The notes beneath the pieces are model-generated. The model did not search any database and was not told the DNA's origin. It saw only the letters and a list, made by a program, of their open reading frames with translations. Of a stretch of 64,000 bases of DNA, positions 1-9,257 are shown piece after piece. The stretch lies in assembly GCA_014804445.1 (NCBI GenBank), contig JAAUZU010000040.1:33756-97755 (forward strand). The letters run 5' to 3'. The stretch comes from Lachnospiraceae bacterium. GTDB taxonomy: Bacteria > Bacillota > Clostridia > Lachnospirales > Lachnospiraceae. How positions within the stretch are numbered: the first letter of the stretch is position 1; every line of letters begins with the position of its first letter. The position numbers and the translations under genes are program-made.

Positions 1-297
1 TGCCAGAGAAAAAACCTGAAAACCGCCCGAATCCGTAAGAATCGGCCTGTCCCAGGACATAAACCTGTGCAGGCCGCCAAGCTGTTTTATGATTTTATCA
101 CCGGGTCTGACATGCAGATGATAAGTATTTGACAACTCTACCTGTGTGTGAATTTCTTCCAAATCCTGTGTGGAAACCGCGCCCTTGATTGCCGCCACCG
201 TCCCCACATTCATAAACACCGGCGTCTGGATAACGCCATGTACCGTTTGAAACTCGCCTCTCTTGGCTCTCCCCTCCCGCTTTAACAAACGAAACAT
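1..297 (-). CDS. tgt: tRNA-guanine transglycosylase, N-terminal part (cut by window edge)
   Basis: The first 99 codons of a queuine tRNA-ribosyltransferase, which exchanges guanine 34 for preQ1 in GUN anticodons during queuosine synthesis. The translation starts [16 protein letters not shown] and contains [28 protein letters not shown] and, at the window edge, [12 protein letters not shown], the Tgt signature holding the active-site Asp. The start is the ATG at 297, with GGGAGG 11 nt upstream lying inside the end of the preceding gene, so the two leftward genes are probably co-transcribed. The remainder of the gene lies beyond position 1. Confidence 0.95.
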   Translation of the reverse strand, partial: MFRLLKREGRAKRGEFQTVHGVIQTPVFMNVGTVAAIKGAVSTQDLEEIHTQVELSNTYHLHVRPGDKIIKQLGGLHRFMSWDRPILTDSGGFQVFSLA

Positions 298-300
298 ATA

Positions 301-1353
301 TTACAGATCCTCCCAGAACTCTTCCAATGTAATACCCTTTTCCGTAATGACCGTGGCCGCTTCCACGCCCACATACCGGAAATGCCACGGTTCATAGCCA
401 ATCCCCGTAATATATTCCTTGCCTTCCGGATAACGCAGAATAAAGCCATACTCATAGCTGTGCTCCGCAAGCCACTGTCCTGCCGCCGTATCCGCAAAGC
501 CCGTATCCAGCCTCATATAACTGCTGCTGTAAAAATCTATCGCCAGCCCGATTCTGTGCTCACTGGCATTGGGCGACGTCGTTGACATGGAAGCCGTCTT
601 GTATGCATCCATGTAGGACATGCCCGCGTTCATATAGCGGGTTACCTTTTTCTCAAACAAATAAGTCTGCCGGTTGTAATCCCTGTAAGGGGAACACACT
701 ACCAGATTCACACCATCGTCCTTTGCCGCCTGCATCATGGCGAGCAGCTCTTCCAGTATCCTCTCGTCACACTGCATACTTCCGGTTATGGTTCCCAGCG
801 GGAACGTATAGTCCTCCGGTATGGAGTGCTGCTTGTTAACCAAAATCAGACGCCAGTCTGAAGAGTCAAAGGTATAGTCGCTGTAATCCGACTCCGGCAC
901 ATCTTCCTGACCGTTCTCCGTAGTCTCCACAAAATTCCTGTAATCACTGTTACTCTCCAAAATTTCTTCCAGTGTGTAGGTATCCAGCTCCACTTCGGAC
1001 AAAAGTGCAACATCGTCATAAGTTTCTATATCATCGGTCTCAATATCAATGATGGCAACCTCCGCCTCGTTGACTTCCTGCTCTGCCGCAAGCTGCGCGC
1101 CGTCCGCTAAAAGCGCCGCTTCCTCAGTCTGTCTGAGACTTTCCGGCATGGCAAAACTGCTGCTCACTATCATAAAAAGCAGCAATAAAACAGCACAGGA
1201 ATATCGTTTGCCGTTAGAGACAAGATTGAGCCCCGTGTAATAAACCGAAAGAACCACCATCACGTAGAGTGCCATGGGTTTTTTCAGCCATTTATGCTTT
1301 TTTACCTTCGCGCCGCAATTGGCTACGAATTTTTCCCGAAATGTTTTTTTCAT
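301..1353 (-). CDS. VanY-family D-alanyl-D-alanine carboxypeptidase, membrane anchored
   Basis: A 350-residue extracytoplasmic peptidoglycan carboxypeptidase of the M15B/VanY family, expected to trim the terminal D-Ala of stem peptides. The C-terminal domain carries both zinc motifs, SEHRIGLAIDF (HxxGxAxD) and EPWHFRYVG. The N-terminal part has a basic stretch followed by hydrophobic segments (about residues 27-65), then an acidic low-complexity linker rich in Glu, Asp and Thr. I place the start at 1353 (MKKTFREKF) because AGGAAG sits just upstream; the open frame runs on to 1416 without a ribosome site. It is followed directly by tgt on the same strand. The physiological substrate and any vancomycin connection cannot be read from the sequence. 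Confidence 0.9.
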   Translation of the reverse strand: MKKTFREKFVANCGAKVKKHKWLKKPMALYVMVVLSVYYTGLNLVSNGKRYSCAVLLLLFMIVSSSFAMPESLRQTEEAALLADGAQLAAEQEVNEAEVAIIDIETDDIETYDDVALLSEVELDTYTLEEILESNSDYRNFVETTENGQEDVPESDYSDYTFDSSDWRLILVNKQHSIPEDYTFPLGTITGSMQCDERILEELLAMMQAAKDDGVNLVVCSPYRDYNRQTYLFEKKVTRYMNAGMSYMDAYKTASMSTTSPNASEHRIGLAIDFYSSSYMRLDTGFADTAAGQWLAEHSYEYGFILRYPEGKEYITGIGYEPWHFRYVGVEAATVITEKGITLEEFWEDL

Positions 1354-1469
1354 TTTTCTTCCTGTCAGTAAAAGTCTATACGAAATTATAATATCACACT
1401 TTTCTGAGTATTGCATTACTTTTTTCTATAAAATTCAAAGATTTTTCAACTTTTTTAACTCTTTTTGTA

Positions 1470-1499
1470 TTGCAAGGGCCGCTTATTTTATTGTATGAT
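1470..1499 (+). promoter_or_regulatory. Probable sigma-A promoter of aroC
   Basis: TTGCAA at 1470-1475 and TATGAT at 1494-1499 are separated by 18 bp, 77 bp ahead of the aroC start. It lies in the AT-rich gap between the divergent vanY-like gene and aroC. Confidence 0.55.
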
Positions 1500-1575
1500 T
1501 GAAAAATGAAGCAGACACACAGCTTTATTGCTTCCAAAATTGTCTTAACATTTCAGAAAAAGGATGGAAAAATAA

Positions 1576-2676
1576 ATGAGCGGTTCATCATATGGCACTA
1601 TTTTTAAAATCACCACATGGGGAGAATCCCACGGCAAAGCGCTTGGTGTGGTGGTAGACGGCTGTCCTGCAGGTCTTCCTCTTTCCGAGGCCGACATCCA
1701 GCCCTATCTCGACAGAAGAAAGCCCGGACAGAGCCGGATTTCTACGCCCCGCAAGGAAGACGATACTGTGGAAATCCTCTCTGGCGTATTTGAAGGGCGC
1801 ACCACGGGAACCCCCATCTCTTTAATCGTAAAAAACACTTCCCAGCGCTCTGCCGACTACAGTGAAATTGCCTCCTACTACCGCCCGGGACATGCTGACT
1901 ACACCTTTGATGCCAAGTATGGCTTTCGTGACTACAGGGGCGGCGGACGTTCCTCCGGACGCGAAACCATCGGTCGTGTGGCGGCCGGCGCCATTGCCGC
2001 AAAGCTCCTTGCCCTGCTCGGCATACGCGTCACCGCCTACACACGTTCCATCGGACCCGTCGAAGCTGACTTATCCGTTTTTGACAGGGAAGCCATCCTG
2101 TCAACGCCAACGGCCATGCCGGATTATGACGCTTCCGCACGCGCAGAAAGCTATTTGAAGGATACCATGGCAGAGCTTGATTCCGCAGGCGGCGTTATGG
2201 AATGTCTGGTGGAGGGTATGCCTGCCGGCATCGGCGATCCGGTATTTGAAAAGTTGGATGCCAACTTAAGTAAAGCAGTTATGTCCATCGGCGCTGTCAA
2301 AGCAGTCGAAATCGGCGACGGTATGCAGGTATCCCATGCAAAGGGCAGCAGCAATAACGACGCCTTCTGCATGAACGGCGACGCAGTTTCCAAAAAGACC
2401 AACCACGCAGGCGGTATCTTGGGCGGTATGAGCGACGGCTCTCCCATTTTGGTGCGTGCCCATGTAAAGCCCACACCGTCTATTTTCAGACCGCAGGAAA
2501 CCGTAGATAAAAATAACCGGGAAATATCCGTCCAGATAAAAGGACGCCATGACCCGGTCATCGTTCCCCGTGCGGTCGTCGTCATGGAATCCATGATTGC
2601 CATTACCATCGCCGACGCGCTTCTGCTCAACATGAGCGCATGCACGGAACACATTGTAGATTTTTACCAAAAATAA
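1576..2676 (+). CDS. aroC: Chorismate synthase
   Basis: Catalyses the last shikimate-pathway step, converting 5-enolpyruvylshikimate-3-phosphate to chorismate with reduced FMN. The 366-residue protein has the expected length and signatures: the N-terminal TWGESHGKALGVVVDGCPAG, the RxGGGRSSGRET flavin/phosphate region (FRDYRGGGRSSGRET), and the C-terminal GRHDPVIVPRAVVVMESM. The start ATG at 1576 follows AAGGATGG at good spacing. It stands alone on the plus strand, convergent with the LacI gene whose stop lies only 5 nt beyond the aroC stop. Confidence 0.97.
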   Translation: MSGSSYGTIFKITTWGESHGKALGVVVDGCPAGLPLSEADIQPYLDRRKPGQSRISTPRKEDDTVEILSGVFEGRTTGTPISLIVKNTSQRSADYSEIASYYRPGHADYTFDAKYGFRDYRGGGRSSGRETIGRVAAGAIAAKLLALLGIRVTAYTRSIGPVEADLSVFDREAILSTPTAMPDYDASARAESYLKDTMAELDSAGGVMECLVEGMPAGIGDPVFEKLDANLSKAVMSIGAVKAVEIGDGMQVSHAKGSSNNDAFCMNGDAVSKKTNHAGGILGGMSDGSPILVRAHVKPTPSIFRPQETVDKNNREISVQIKGRHDPVIVPRAVVVMESMIAITIADALLLNMSACTEHIVDFYQK

Positions 2677-2681
2677 ACTGG

Positions 2682-3665
2682 CTATGCTTTGGAAACGCCT
2701 GCCACAGACTCCCTGTATACGATGGAGCAGTCTATGGTCACAACCCTTGCGCCCGCATCGGGCGTTTCCAGTCTTCTCTGCATCAGGCTCACCGCCTGCT
2801 CTGCCATAAAATTACGCTTGACATGCACCGATGTAATCGGCGGCTCCGATATTTCGGCGTACAAAACATCGTCAAAACCGACCACGCTGATATCCTCCGG
2901 CACCTTAATCCCCATCTGCTTTAGCTGCCGGATTAACAGGTACGCGGCATGGTCATTGTTGCAGACAAACGCGGTGGGCAGTTTATCCGGCAGGGCAAAT
3001 TCCTGCAGAATCCCCTTATCATTCCTGTCGTCAATCCGGTTCCTCGGATTGATTTCCAGATTTTCCTCCAAAAGCGCTTTACAATATCCCATATACCTGT
3101 CATTGACACTGTTGGTATAATTTTTATTTCCCAGAAAACAAATTTCCCGATGCCCCTGCTCTAACAGATAGCTTGTCAATTCATAGCTCGTCTGGTAGCT
3201 GTTGGAAATCACGGAATCCGCTTCGATGCCACGATAATAGAAATCAAGGCATACTACGGGAATCCTGCGCTCCACAATGCCGGCGACAAATCTTTTGGAA
3301 AACTGTCCCAAAAGCATAATGGCATCGTTTTCCAGCACCACCGGATTCAGATACAGATTTCTCTCATCCTCCCTGTTCACATAAATCATGGAGAATTTCA
3401 TGCTGCTGCGCCACTCCTGCTCCGTCAGCCGCTTGTACAATTCATTATAAAACTTTTCATTCGGCTCAAAATAAACCTCCGAAAAAAGCACTGCAATCCG
3501 GTACTTTACCCTCTTTTTGTACTCATACCCCATTTCATCAGCTTTTTTAAAAATAGCCTGCTTTGTCTCCTCCGAAATGTCCTCGCTGTCATGAAAACAC
3601 TTGGATATCGTCATCTTGGATACGCCCAACTCTCTCGCTATATCCTGCATGGATACCTTTTTCAT
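2682..3665 (-). CDS. LacI-family transcriptional regulator
   Basis: A 327-residue sugar-responsive regulator. Residues 1-50 form the LacI DNA-binding domain (MQDIARELGVSKMTISKCFH is the helix-turn-helix), followed by a periplasmic-binding-protein-like sensor domain with typical late motifs (VPEDISVVGFDDVLYAEISEPPITSVH). It lies at the downstream end of the leftward sugar locus, 30 nt after the GH13 gene, so it probably senses a sugar made or imported by these enzymes and binds the repeated boxes near 12950-13113. The target and effector are inferred from position only. GGGGGTGTAGG precedes the ATG. Confidence 0.93.
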   Translation of the reverse strand: MKKVSMQDIARELGVSKMTISKCFHDSEDISEETKQAIFKKADEMGYEYKKRVKYRIAVLFSEVYFEPNEKFYNELYKRLTEQEWRSSMKFSMIYVNREDERNLYLNPVVLENDAIMLLGQFSKRFVAGIVERRIPVVCLDFYYRGIEADSVISNSYQTSYELTSYLLEQGHREICFLGNKNYTNSVNDRYMGYCKALLEENLEINPRNRIDDRNDKGILQEFALPDKLPTAFVCNNDHAAYLLIRQLKQMGIKVPEDISVVGFDDVLYAEISEPPITSVHVKRNFMAEQAVSLMQRRLETPDAGARVVTIDCSIVYRESVAGVSKA

Positions 3666-3695
3666 TCCTACACCCCCAATGTATCAATACCTTTT

Positions 3696-5174
3696 CTAAA
3701 CCAGCTTTTCCACCAGTCCCATACAACCGTTTCCGCCTTTGATTTCCAGTAAAACAGGATTCCCGCCATACCCTGCAGAAATCATTCCTGTAAGAGAAAA
3801 ATCAATTGTCACGGCAATTTTTTCCCGTCTCCCAATCCGCTCAAAATAAAACAACTGTCCGTTCATCGCTATTTTTCCATATTTCCCTGTCCGCAGCGCT
3901 TCATGCTCTCTTCTCAGGGTGAGCAGACTTTGATACAGCTCTTGTAAGCCGCCCTCTCTTTGCAAATCCCAGTCAATCAACCCCCTCGCATAATCTCTCG
4001 TCCGCTCCCTGGCATAGCCAAACGCCTCTTCTTCAGTCTTCCCCAAAAGAAGCATCTTTTCATACGCATATCTTCCCTGCGCATCCTGCAGGTCCTGACT
4101 GCTTTCGATTCGTACATCCGCAAGGGGCATCTCTTCCCCTTGATATAGAAAAGGAATCCCCTTTGCCGTCAGCAGAAACAACGCCAACAGCTTTGCCGCC
4201 TCCACATTTTCGCTGCACAGTCTGGAAAAATGCCGGCGCATATCGTGCGAACTGAAAAACAAGGTTGGGTTGATACCCGCCGCTTCCATGGCAGTCACCT
4301 GCTCTGCCAGATACGCTTCGTCCCACTTTTCCATGCTGCCCAGATTAAAATTAAACGCCGCATCCAGAAGCCCTTTGCCTGTGTAGGACTGAATCGTCTG
4401 CAAATCATCATCCCCGATTTCCCCCAACAGAAATGCATCGGGATAGGTGTGCACAAACGCTGACAGCCCTGCAACCGCCTCTCTCACACCCTTTTGGTTT
4501 TTGTCGTAAATATGTTTTTGTATGCCGTCATCACAGGGATTATCCTTCGCAAACGCTGCTTTATCCGTCTTTAAAAAATTTATCACATCAAGCCTAAAAC
4601 CGTCAACTCCCTTATCCAGCCAAAACCGAAGAATTTCCTTACATTCTTCTAAAATTGCAGGATTACTCCAGTTCAAACATGCCTGTTCTCTGGAAAAAGC
4701 ATGGTAGTAATACATGCGCCTGATTTCGTCATACTCCCACGCACCGCCGTCAAAAAACGATTCCCAATTGTTGGGAATCTTCTCGCGCCAGATATAATAA
4801 TCCCTGTACTTTTCCTGATTTTCACGGCTTTTCAAAAACCACGCATGGCTGGTCGAGGTATGGTTCAACACCATATCCGCAATCACCCGGATTCCCGCAT
4901 CATGAGCCGCTTCCAAAAGTCTGTCGAAATCTGCCTCTGTCCCATATTTTTCATGAACTGCAAAATAGTCGCTGACGTCATAACCATTGTCCACAAGCGG
5001 CGAAGGATAAAACGGGGTCAGCCAAATTGCGCCGACCCCCAATTCCTTTAAATAATTCATTTTACTTGTCACACCCGGCAGATCGCCAATGCCATCTCCG
5101 TTGCCATCACAAAAGGACGGCACATAAATTTCATAAAAAACCGTATTTTCAAACCATCCGGAATTTTCTCCCAT
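3696..5174 (-). CDS. GH13 alpha-amylase-family glycosidase
   Basis: A cytoplasmic (no signal peptide) 492-residue GH13 enzyme. The four conserved regions are present: DMVLNHTS (region I), DGFRLDVINFL with the nucleophile Asp (II), FLLGEIGDDD with the acid Glu (III) and FFSSHDMRRHF with the third Asp (IV). The opening FENTVFYEIYVPSFCDGNGDGIGDLPGV is typical of oligo-1,6-glucosidase/trehalulose-type subfamilies, so short alpha-glucosides are the likely substrates. It sits in the sugar locus between the DUF1861 and LacI genes. Either the GTG at 5177 or the ATG at 5174 may be used; AGGATGGG serves both and I prefer the ATG. Confidence 0.9.
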   Translation of the reverse strand: MGENSGWFENTVFYEIYVPSFCDGNGDGIGDLPGVTSKMNYLKELGVGAIWLTPFYPSPLVDNGYDVSDYFAVHEKYGTEADFDRLLEAAHDAGIRVIADMVLNHTSTSHAWFLKSRENQEKYRDYYIWREKIPNNWESFFDGGAWEYDEIRRMYYYHAFSREQACLNWSNPAILEECKEILRFWLDKGVDGFRLDVINFLKTDKAAFAKDNPCDDGIQKHIYDKNQKGVREAVAGLSAFVHTYPDAFLLGEIGDDDLQTIQSYTGKGLLDAAFNFNLGSMEKWDEAYLAEQVTAMEAAGINPTLFFSSHDMRRHFSRLCSENVEAAKLLALFLLTAKGIPFLYQGEEMPLADVRIESSQDLQDAQGRYAYEKMLLLGKTEEEAFGYARERTRDYARGLIDWDLQREGGLQELYQSLLTLRREHEALRTGKYGKIAMNGQLFYFERIGRREKIAVTIDFSLTGMISAGYGGNPVLLEIKGGNGCMGLVEKLV

Positions 5175-5223
5175 CACGCAATCCCATCCTAAATTTATGC
5201 ATCAATAAAGTCGTTCGCCTGCA

Positions 5224-6138
5224 CTAAAAAGGATTTTGCACCGGCTTATACTGCACTTCACAGTCGGATACGCCCACATACAAAAACAGGGTATCTGCTT
5301 CCTTGTAAAGCCCTCCGCTGAACAGCACATCCACCAAATCCTCACGTTTGCTTTCTCCCGCCAGAAATTCACTCCGCTCAGCAAGAATGACAGGCATGGT
5401 ATGTTCTCTCGTCTCGGGATTCAGCCGAAAAGTCATGGGATAGTAATGTCTGACGCCCTCAGGTTTAAAGCACGCCATATGTCCCAAAACGCCTATCTCA
5501 CCATTTTCAAGCAGGTATGCGGCATTGACGCCTCCCCACTCATCGGGCAGAAACAACTCCAGCAGCGGCGCGTTTTCTATCACTTCCTCCGTCACGTCCG
5601 AAAGTCCGTCCACAACGGTAAAGCCAACCTTTCCCCTGCCGCCCTTTTCTCCCTGCGGTCTGGTAAAAACACCAACTCTTTTATCCGCAAGTTCAACCAG
5701 ACGCACATCCTTCATACCTATGGGACCTTTCACAAAAGGACGCAGCTCCGTCAGCCGCCCGCCGATAAAAAATGCGGTTCTCCATGCAACCCAATCGGGA
5801 TTTTCCGGATGCGGAAATACCTCCGTGCCGCCGAGAATATACTGTCCATCTACCATTGTAAGGCAGGGATCCTGCAGTTGAAAGCGCAGCAAGCCTTCTG
5901 CCGGTACATAGACGTCTTTCTTTGTTTCTTCAAAAAAGACAGTCTCCGATTTCTCGCTGTCCCTTGGCTCCACACGCGCGCAGATAAGCTTTTTCCCTTC
6001 ATAGGAAAAAGGCGCCGTCGGGTTGTATATGTCTTTGCCGTCCACCCCGCAAAAAACCGGCTTTACCGCCTCTGCCTGCACAGTTCCTCTATTTTCCCTG
6101 TGCTCTTTCAACAAACTGTCAATACTCTGTATTTCCAT
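5224..6138 (-). CDS. DUF1861 (MTP-1-like) protein, beta-propeller glycosidase/phosphorylase relative
   Basis: About 304 residues with the DUF1861 look: VDGKDIYNPTAPFSYEGKKL near the N-terminus, LQDPCLTMVDGQYILGGTEV, then VKGPIGMKDVRLVEL and DLVDVLFSGGL. The family resembles the five-bladed propellers of GH32/43/68/130 and is often encoded beside GH130 genes, as here (50 nt downstream of one). A carbohydrate-active role on the same substrate is likely; the reaction is not established from sequence. The frame opens at an ATG at 6150, but AGAGG sits just before the second ATG at 6138, which I chose. Confidence 0.75.
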   Translation of the reverse strand: MEIQSIDSLLKEHRENRGTVQAEAVKPVFCGVDGKDIYNPTAPFSYEGKKLICARVEPRDSEKSETVFFEETKKDVYVPAEGLLRFQLQDPCLTMVDGQYILGGTEVFPHPENPDWVAWRTAFFIGGRLTELRPFVKGPIGMKDVRLVELADKRVGVFTRPQGEKGGRGKVGFTVVDGLSDVTEEVIENAPLLELFLPDEWGGVNAAYLLENGEIGVLGHMACFKPEGVRHYYPMTFRLNPETREHTMPVILAERSEFLAGESKREDLVDVLFSGGLYKEADTLFLYVGVSDCEVQYKPVQNPF

Positions 6139-6187
6139 GGTTCCTCTCATTCCGCCGCGTCATCGGCATTGTAGTAAGATTTGCTAT

Positions 6188-7255
6188 TTACGCAGACAAT
6201 TGATCCATTATTTCCTGCAATGTGATTCTTGCACGGCAGATTTTATCGTCCGCCGCACCATAATAAATCCACAATTCGCCGCCTTCCAAAATGCAGCCGC
6301 AGGTGAAAACCACCTTTCCGAAAAAGCCGTTCGTCTCATAGTCCTTCTCCGGCTCAAAAATGGGAAGCTTCGCTTTCTTTATTATTTTGCCCGGTTCCTG
6401 CAGTTCTGTCAACATGGCGCCCAGACAGTAACGGCTGTTTTTATCCGCCGCATGGTATATGTGCAGCCAGCCGGCATCCGTATATACGGGCGGCGCACCA
6501 CTTCCAATCCTGCCGTTCTCCCAGCCATCTTCGGAAACACCGCACACATGCCTGTGATTGCCCCAGTGGATTAAATCCGGCGAATCTGCCTGCCAAATAT
6601 CCGGCGTCCCGATTTCAAACGGAACGGGGCGGTGAAAAGCCTGATACGAACCGCTGATTTTTCTCGGAAAAATAACCACGTCTTTATTTTCTGGTGGAAA
6701 TGCCGCTCCAAGCCGTTCATAGCTCTCAAAATCCTTCGTCAAAAGAATCGCCGGCATCGCACCAAGCTCCGATACCGCAGTATAAGTAATACAGTAGGTT
6801 GCTTCCTCCTCCAGATACACAATCCGCGGATCCTCCATTCCCCAGCGCTCATAGCGCCCGTTCCAGCTTAACGCAGGCTTTTCATCGACGGCAAAATGGA
6901 TTCCGTCACTACTCCTCGCAAGTCGCAGATGGGAAATAGAAGTCAGGTATTTGATTTTTGCAATTCCCGACGGCGTTCTCTTACATATCATACGGGAATC
7001 CGAAAAATCATACGCTTCCATTTCCGCTTTATGCACCGTCACCGTTTTCAGCGCATCCTCCAGTTCGTCATAAACAGGAATCTGCAGTTCTTCCTCCTTT
7101 TGCTCCCTGCAGGATTCCGCCACTCTGCAAAGAAGCAGGTACTTATCTTTATATTTGACAGCGCCGCAGTTAAAAACGCCGTCCACCTTCAGCCAGTCGT
7201 GGGAAGGCTTTACGTCTTTTGCCTCTATAATCGGATATTCTGGTTCTCTTATCAT
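6188..7255 (-). CDS. GH130-family glycoside phosphorylase (probable mannoside phosphorylase)
   Basis: A roughly 355-residue five-bladed propeller of GH130, whose known members phosphorolyse beta-mannosides and release mannose 1-phosphate. Characteristic stretches are FNCGAVKYKDKYLLLCRV, SDGIHFAV, RWGMEDPRIVYLEEEATYCITYTA, RIGSGAPPVYTDAGWLHIYHA and LEGGELWIYYGAADDKI. There is no signal peptide, so it acts inside the cell on an imported oligosaccharide. The start at 7255 has AGGAG six nt upstream; a possible ATG at 7273 has no such site. Which linkage (beta-1,2 or beta-1,4, with Man, Glc or GlcNAc) cannot be decided here. Confidence 0.9.
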   Translation of the reverse strand: MIREPEYPIIEAKDVKPSHDWLKVDGVFNCGAVKYKDKYLLLCRVAESCREQKEEELQIPVYDELEDALKTVTVHKAEMEAYDFSDSRMICKRTPSGIAKIKYLTSISHLRLARSSDGIHFAVDEKPALSWNGRYERWGMEDPRIVYLEEEATYCITYTAVSELGAMPAILLTKDFESYERLGAAFPPENKDVVIFPRKISGSYQAFHRPVPFEIGTPDIWQADSPDLIHWGNHRHVCGVSEDGWENGRIGSGAPPVYTDAGWLHIYHAADKNSRYCLGAMLTELQEPGKIIKKAKLPIFEPEKDYETNGFFGKVVFTCGCILEGGELWIYYGAADDKICRARITLQEIMDQLSA

Positions 7256-7303
7256 GATCGCTCCTGTCTGCATGCTTTCACATACTTATAAATTCAGTCA
7301 TTA

Positions 7304-9244
7304 TCACTCAAATCGCAGCCGGATATCAGTCTTATCGCATGTACCGTCCTTCATATACAGCTCTATCAGAACTGTCTTGCTGCCGCTTCCATAGTCCTTG
7401 GTCTGAAAGGATACCTTATCAGCTCCTGTAAATTCCGTGACAACCCCGTCTATGGTAAGCAATATCCTGTCCACTTCTCCCTCCTGATTGGTCGAAACAC
7501 ATTCCAAATCAAGCTTTACTGTACCGCTCACCGTATCGTTGTTGGCAAGATTGCCGATATGAACAGAAGCCGCATCTGATGCAATCCAGTTTCCGTCCAC
7601 AAAATAGTTTGTTCCCGTATGCTCCACCCGGCTGCCTGCCGCAAGCTCTATGAGTACCACGGCTTCTCCTGCCGCAAGCGTAACCTCAGCCGTCCCGGAA
7701 ACGCCGCTTGCGATCACTTCTTTTTTGACGCTGTTAAACAAATCGAAGCTTCCATCCGGCAATGTATAAGTAACTGTCTTTTCCGTATCGTATGGATTAA
7801 ACAAAAGCCACGTATCATACGTATTCCGTTCCGACACCTGCGCATTACAGTTGATTTTCAGAATACCGGACACGTCAGTCGGATGAATGACCGCTCCCAT
7901 CATACCCATATGCGCACCGCTGTATAAAGAAAAATCGGTTTCCGCCCAGCCGTAGACAGTAGGATCTCCTCCAAACCACGGCGTTTTGCTGTTCTGGCTC
8001 TTCCGGATTCCCTCATAAGGAACGCAATACCCCCATTCCTTTATCTGCTCTAAAAGCGCTTCGTCAGAAGCCGCCGACTGATTCTCCGGACCTGTCGTAT
8101 CCGCAAAGAAATACCTACTGTTTGACGCAATCTGCAGATACCATGTTCCGAGCGCCTGTGCATAGCGGGTATCATATTTTGCAAGGGAGGACATGGCATA
8201 GGCTGCCGCAAAGGTATTCATGGCAAAAGCGTAGCCGCCGCCGTCGGTAGTGCTTCCCATCAGGCCATTCATGCAGTAGTCACCCCACTCTCCTGCTATG
8301 GAACCCCAGCCGCCGCGCGGTATGGAACCGCCGTTCATCACATCATTGATAAAGCCTTCTACATCATACGCTGTCCCATATTCTGCATTGAGCTTTGCCG
8401 CCAGCGCGGGTGCAAAATACAGAAGCGCTTCATAAAGAGAGCTTCCCTCAAAGGTATCCACAAAAGCCATGCAGGTTTTTGCCATCTCCAGATAGCGTTC
8501 CTCCCCGGTAAGCTCATAGCCGTACCACATCAGCACCGCAATGCCTGCCGCCGAATCCGGCTCCTTCCAGATATCGTTCTGATAAGGCTGCATTTCCGTA
8601 AAGTCAAAGCCCGTATAGTTAAAGCCGTCGCCCGCCGCCATAATTTCAGCGGCCTTGTACCAGCTCTCTATTGTCGAAAGTGCATCTTCCCTGATTTGCG
8701 CTTCCTCAGGATAACAGACCGATACCTGTGTATATAGTATCGCCGGATAGATCAAATACCACATGGAAGTGGTCTTGGAAGAACCCGCCGGATTATTCAA
8801 TATTATGTTTTCTTCCTCGGAAAAATAGGCGTGAAGCCGGCTCACATAATCGACGCCATTCTGAGATGACTTGTCGATTCCCATAAGCGTTGCGCTCAAA
8901 ACGGAGGCCACCGTCGTCACAGCTTCCTCGCTGCCGTCATTTCCAACCCTTCCGTCCCCTACATACGCTGCCAGTCCGAAAGTGTCATAGGTTTCATCCG
9001 TCCACAAAAACGGCGCATAAACGCCCGTGAGAGCTTCGTTATAAACCAGATTGTCAAAGGCTTTGGCTCTTTCCCCGTAGTCAAACCATTCGTAATCTTT
9101 CGGGAGCACAGATGAATATCTGCTCACTCTGTCAATATTTTTTTGCCCCGCCATAGAAGTTGTACTGCCCTCTGTATTGTTCCGACCGCATGCGGTCGGA
9201 ACAATAAGAGCTGCTATTAATAACACTGCCAGTTGTTTTTTCAT
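7304..9244 (-). CDS. Large lipoprotein, probable surface carbohydrate-active protein of unknown family
   Basis: A 646-residue secreted lipoprotein: KKQLAVLLIAALIVPTAC is a signal peptide ending in a lipobox, with the cysteine as acylation site. The central 450 residues are rich in Trp, Tyr and helical repeats (WYLIYPAILYTQV, GRWGSIAGEWGDY-like and GYAFAMNTFAAAYAMSSLAKYD stretches) suggestive of an alpha/alpha toroid. The last about 150 residues look like beta-sandwich modules. I do not recognise the family with confidence; it is not a solute-binding protein. Its place between the ABC transporter and GH130 genes suggests it degrades or binds the polymer outside the cell. The ATG at 9244 is chosen over the GTG at 9253. 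Confidence 0.75.
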   Translation of the reverse strand: MKKQLAVLLIAALIVPTACGRNNTEGSTTSMAGQKNIDRVSRYSSVLPKDYEWFDYGERAKAFDNLVYNEALTGVYAPFLWTDETYDTFGLAAYVGDGRVGNDGSEEAVTTVASVLSATLMGIDKSSQNGVDYVSRLHAYFSEEENIILNNPAGSSKTTSMWYLIYPAILYTQVSVCYPEEAQIREDALSTIESWYKAAEIMAAGDGFNYTGFDFTEMQPYQNDIWKEPDSAAGIAVLMWYGYELTGEERYLEMAKTCMAFVDTFEGSSLYEALLYFAPALAAKLNAEYGTAYDVEGFINDVMNGGSIPRGGWGSIAGEWGDYCMNGLMGSTTDGGGYAFAMNTFAAAYAMSSLAKYDTRYAQALGTWYLQIASNSRYFFADTTGPENQSAASDEALLEQIKEWGYCVPYEGIRKSQNSKTPWFGGDPTVYGWAETDFSLYSGAHMGMMGAVIHPTDVSGILKINCNAQVSERNTYDTWLLFNPYDTEKTVTYTLPDGSFDLFNSVKKEVIASGVSGTAEVTLAAGEAVVLIELAAGSRVEHTGTNYFVDGNWIASDAASVHIGNLANNDTVSGTVKLDLECVSTNQEGEVDRILLTIDGVVTEFTGADKVSFQTKDYGSGSKTVLIELYMKDGTCDKTDIRLRFE

Positions 9245-9257
9245 AGTCGCCACTTTA

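Noticed and set aside
301..1416. Extended N-terminus of the VanY-like protein to 1416
   Set aside because: There is no ribosome site at 1416, whereas AGGAAG precedes the ATG at 1353.
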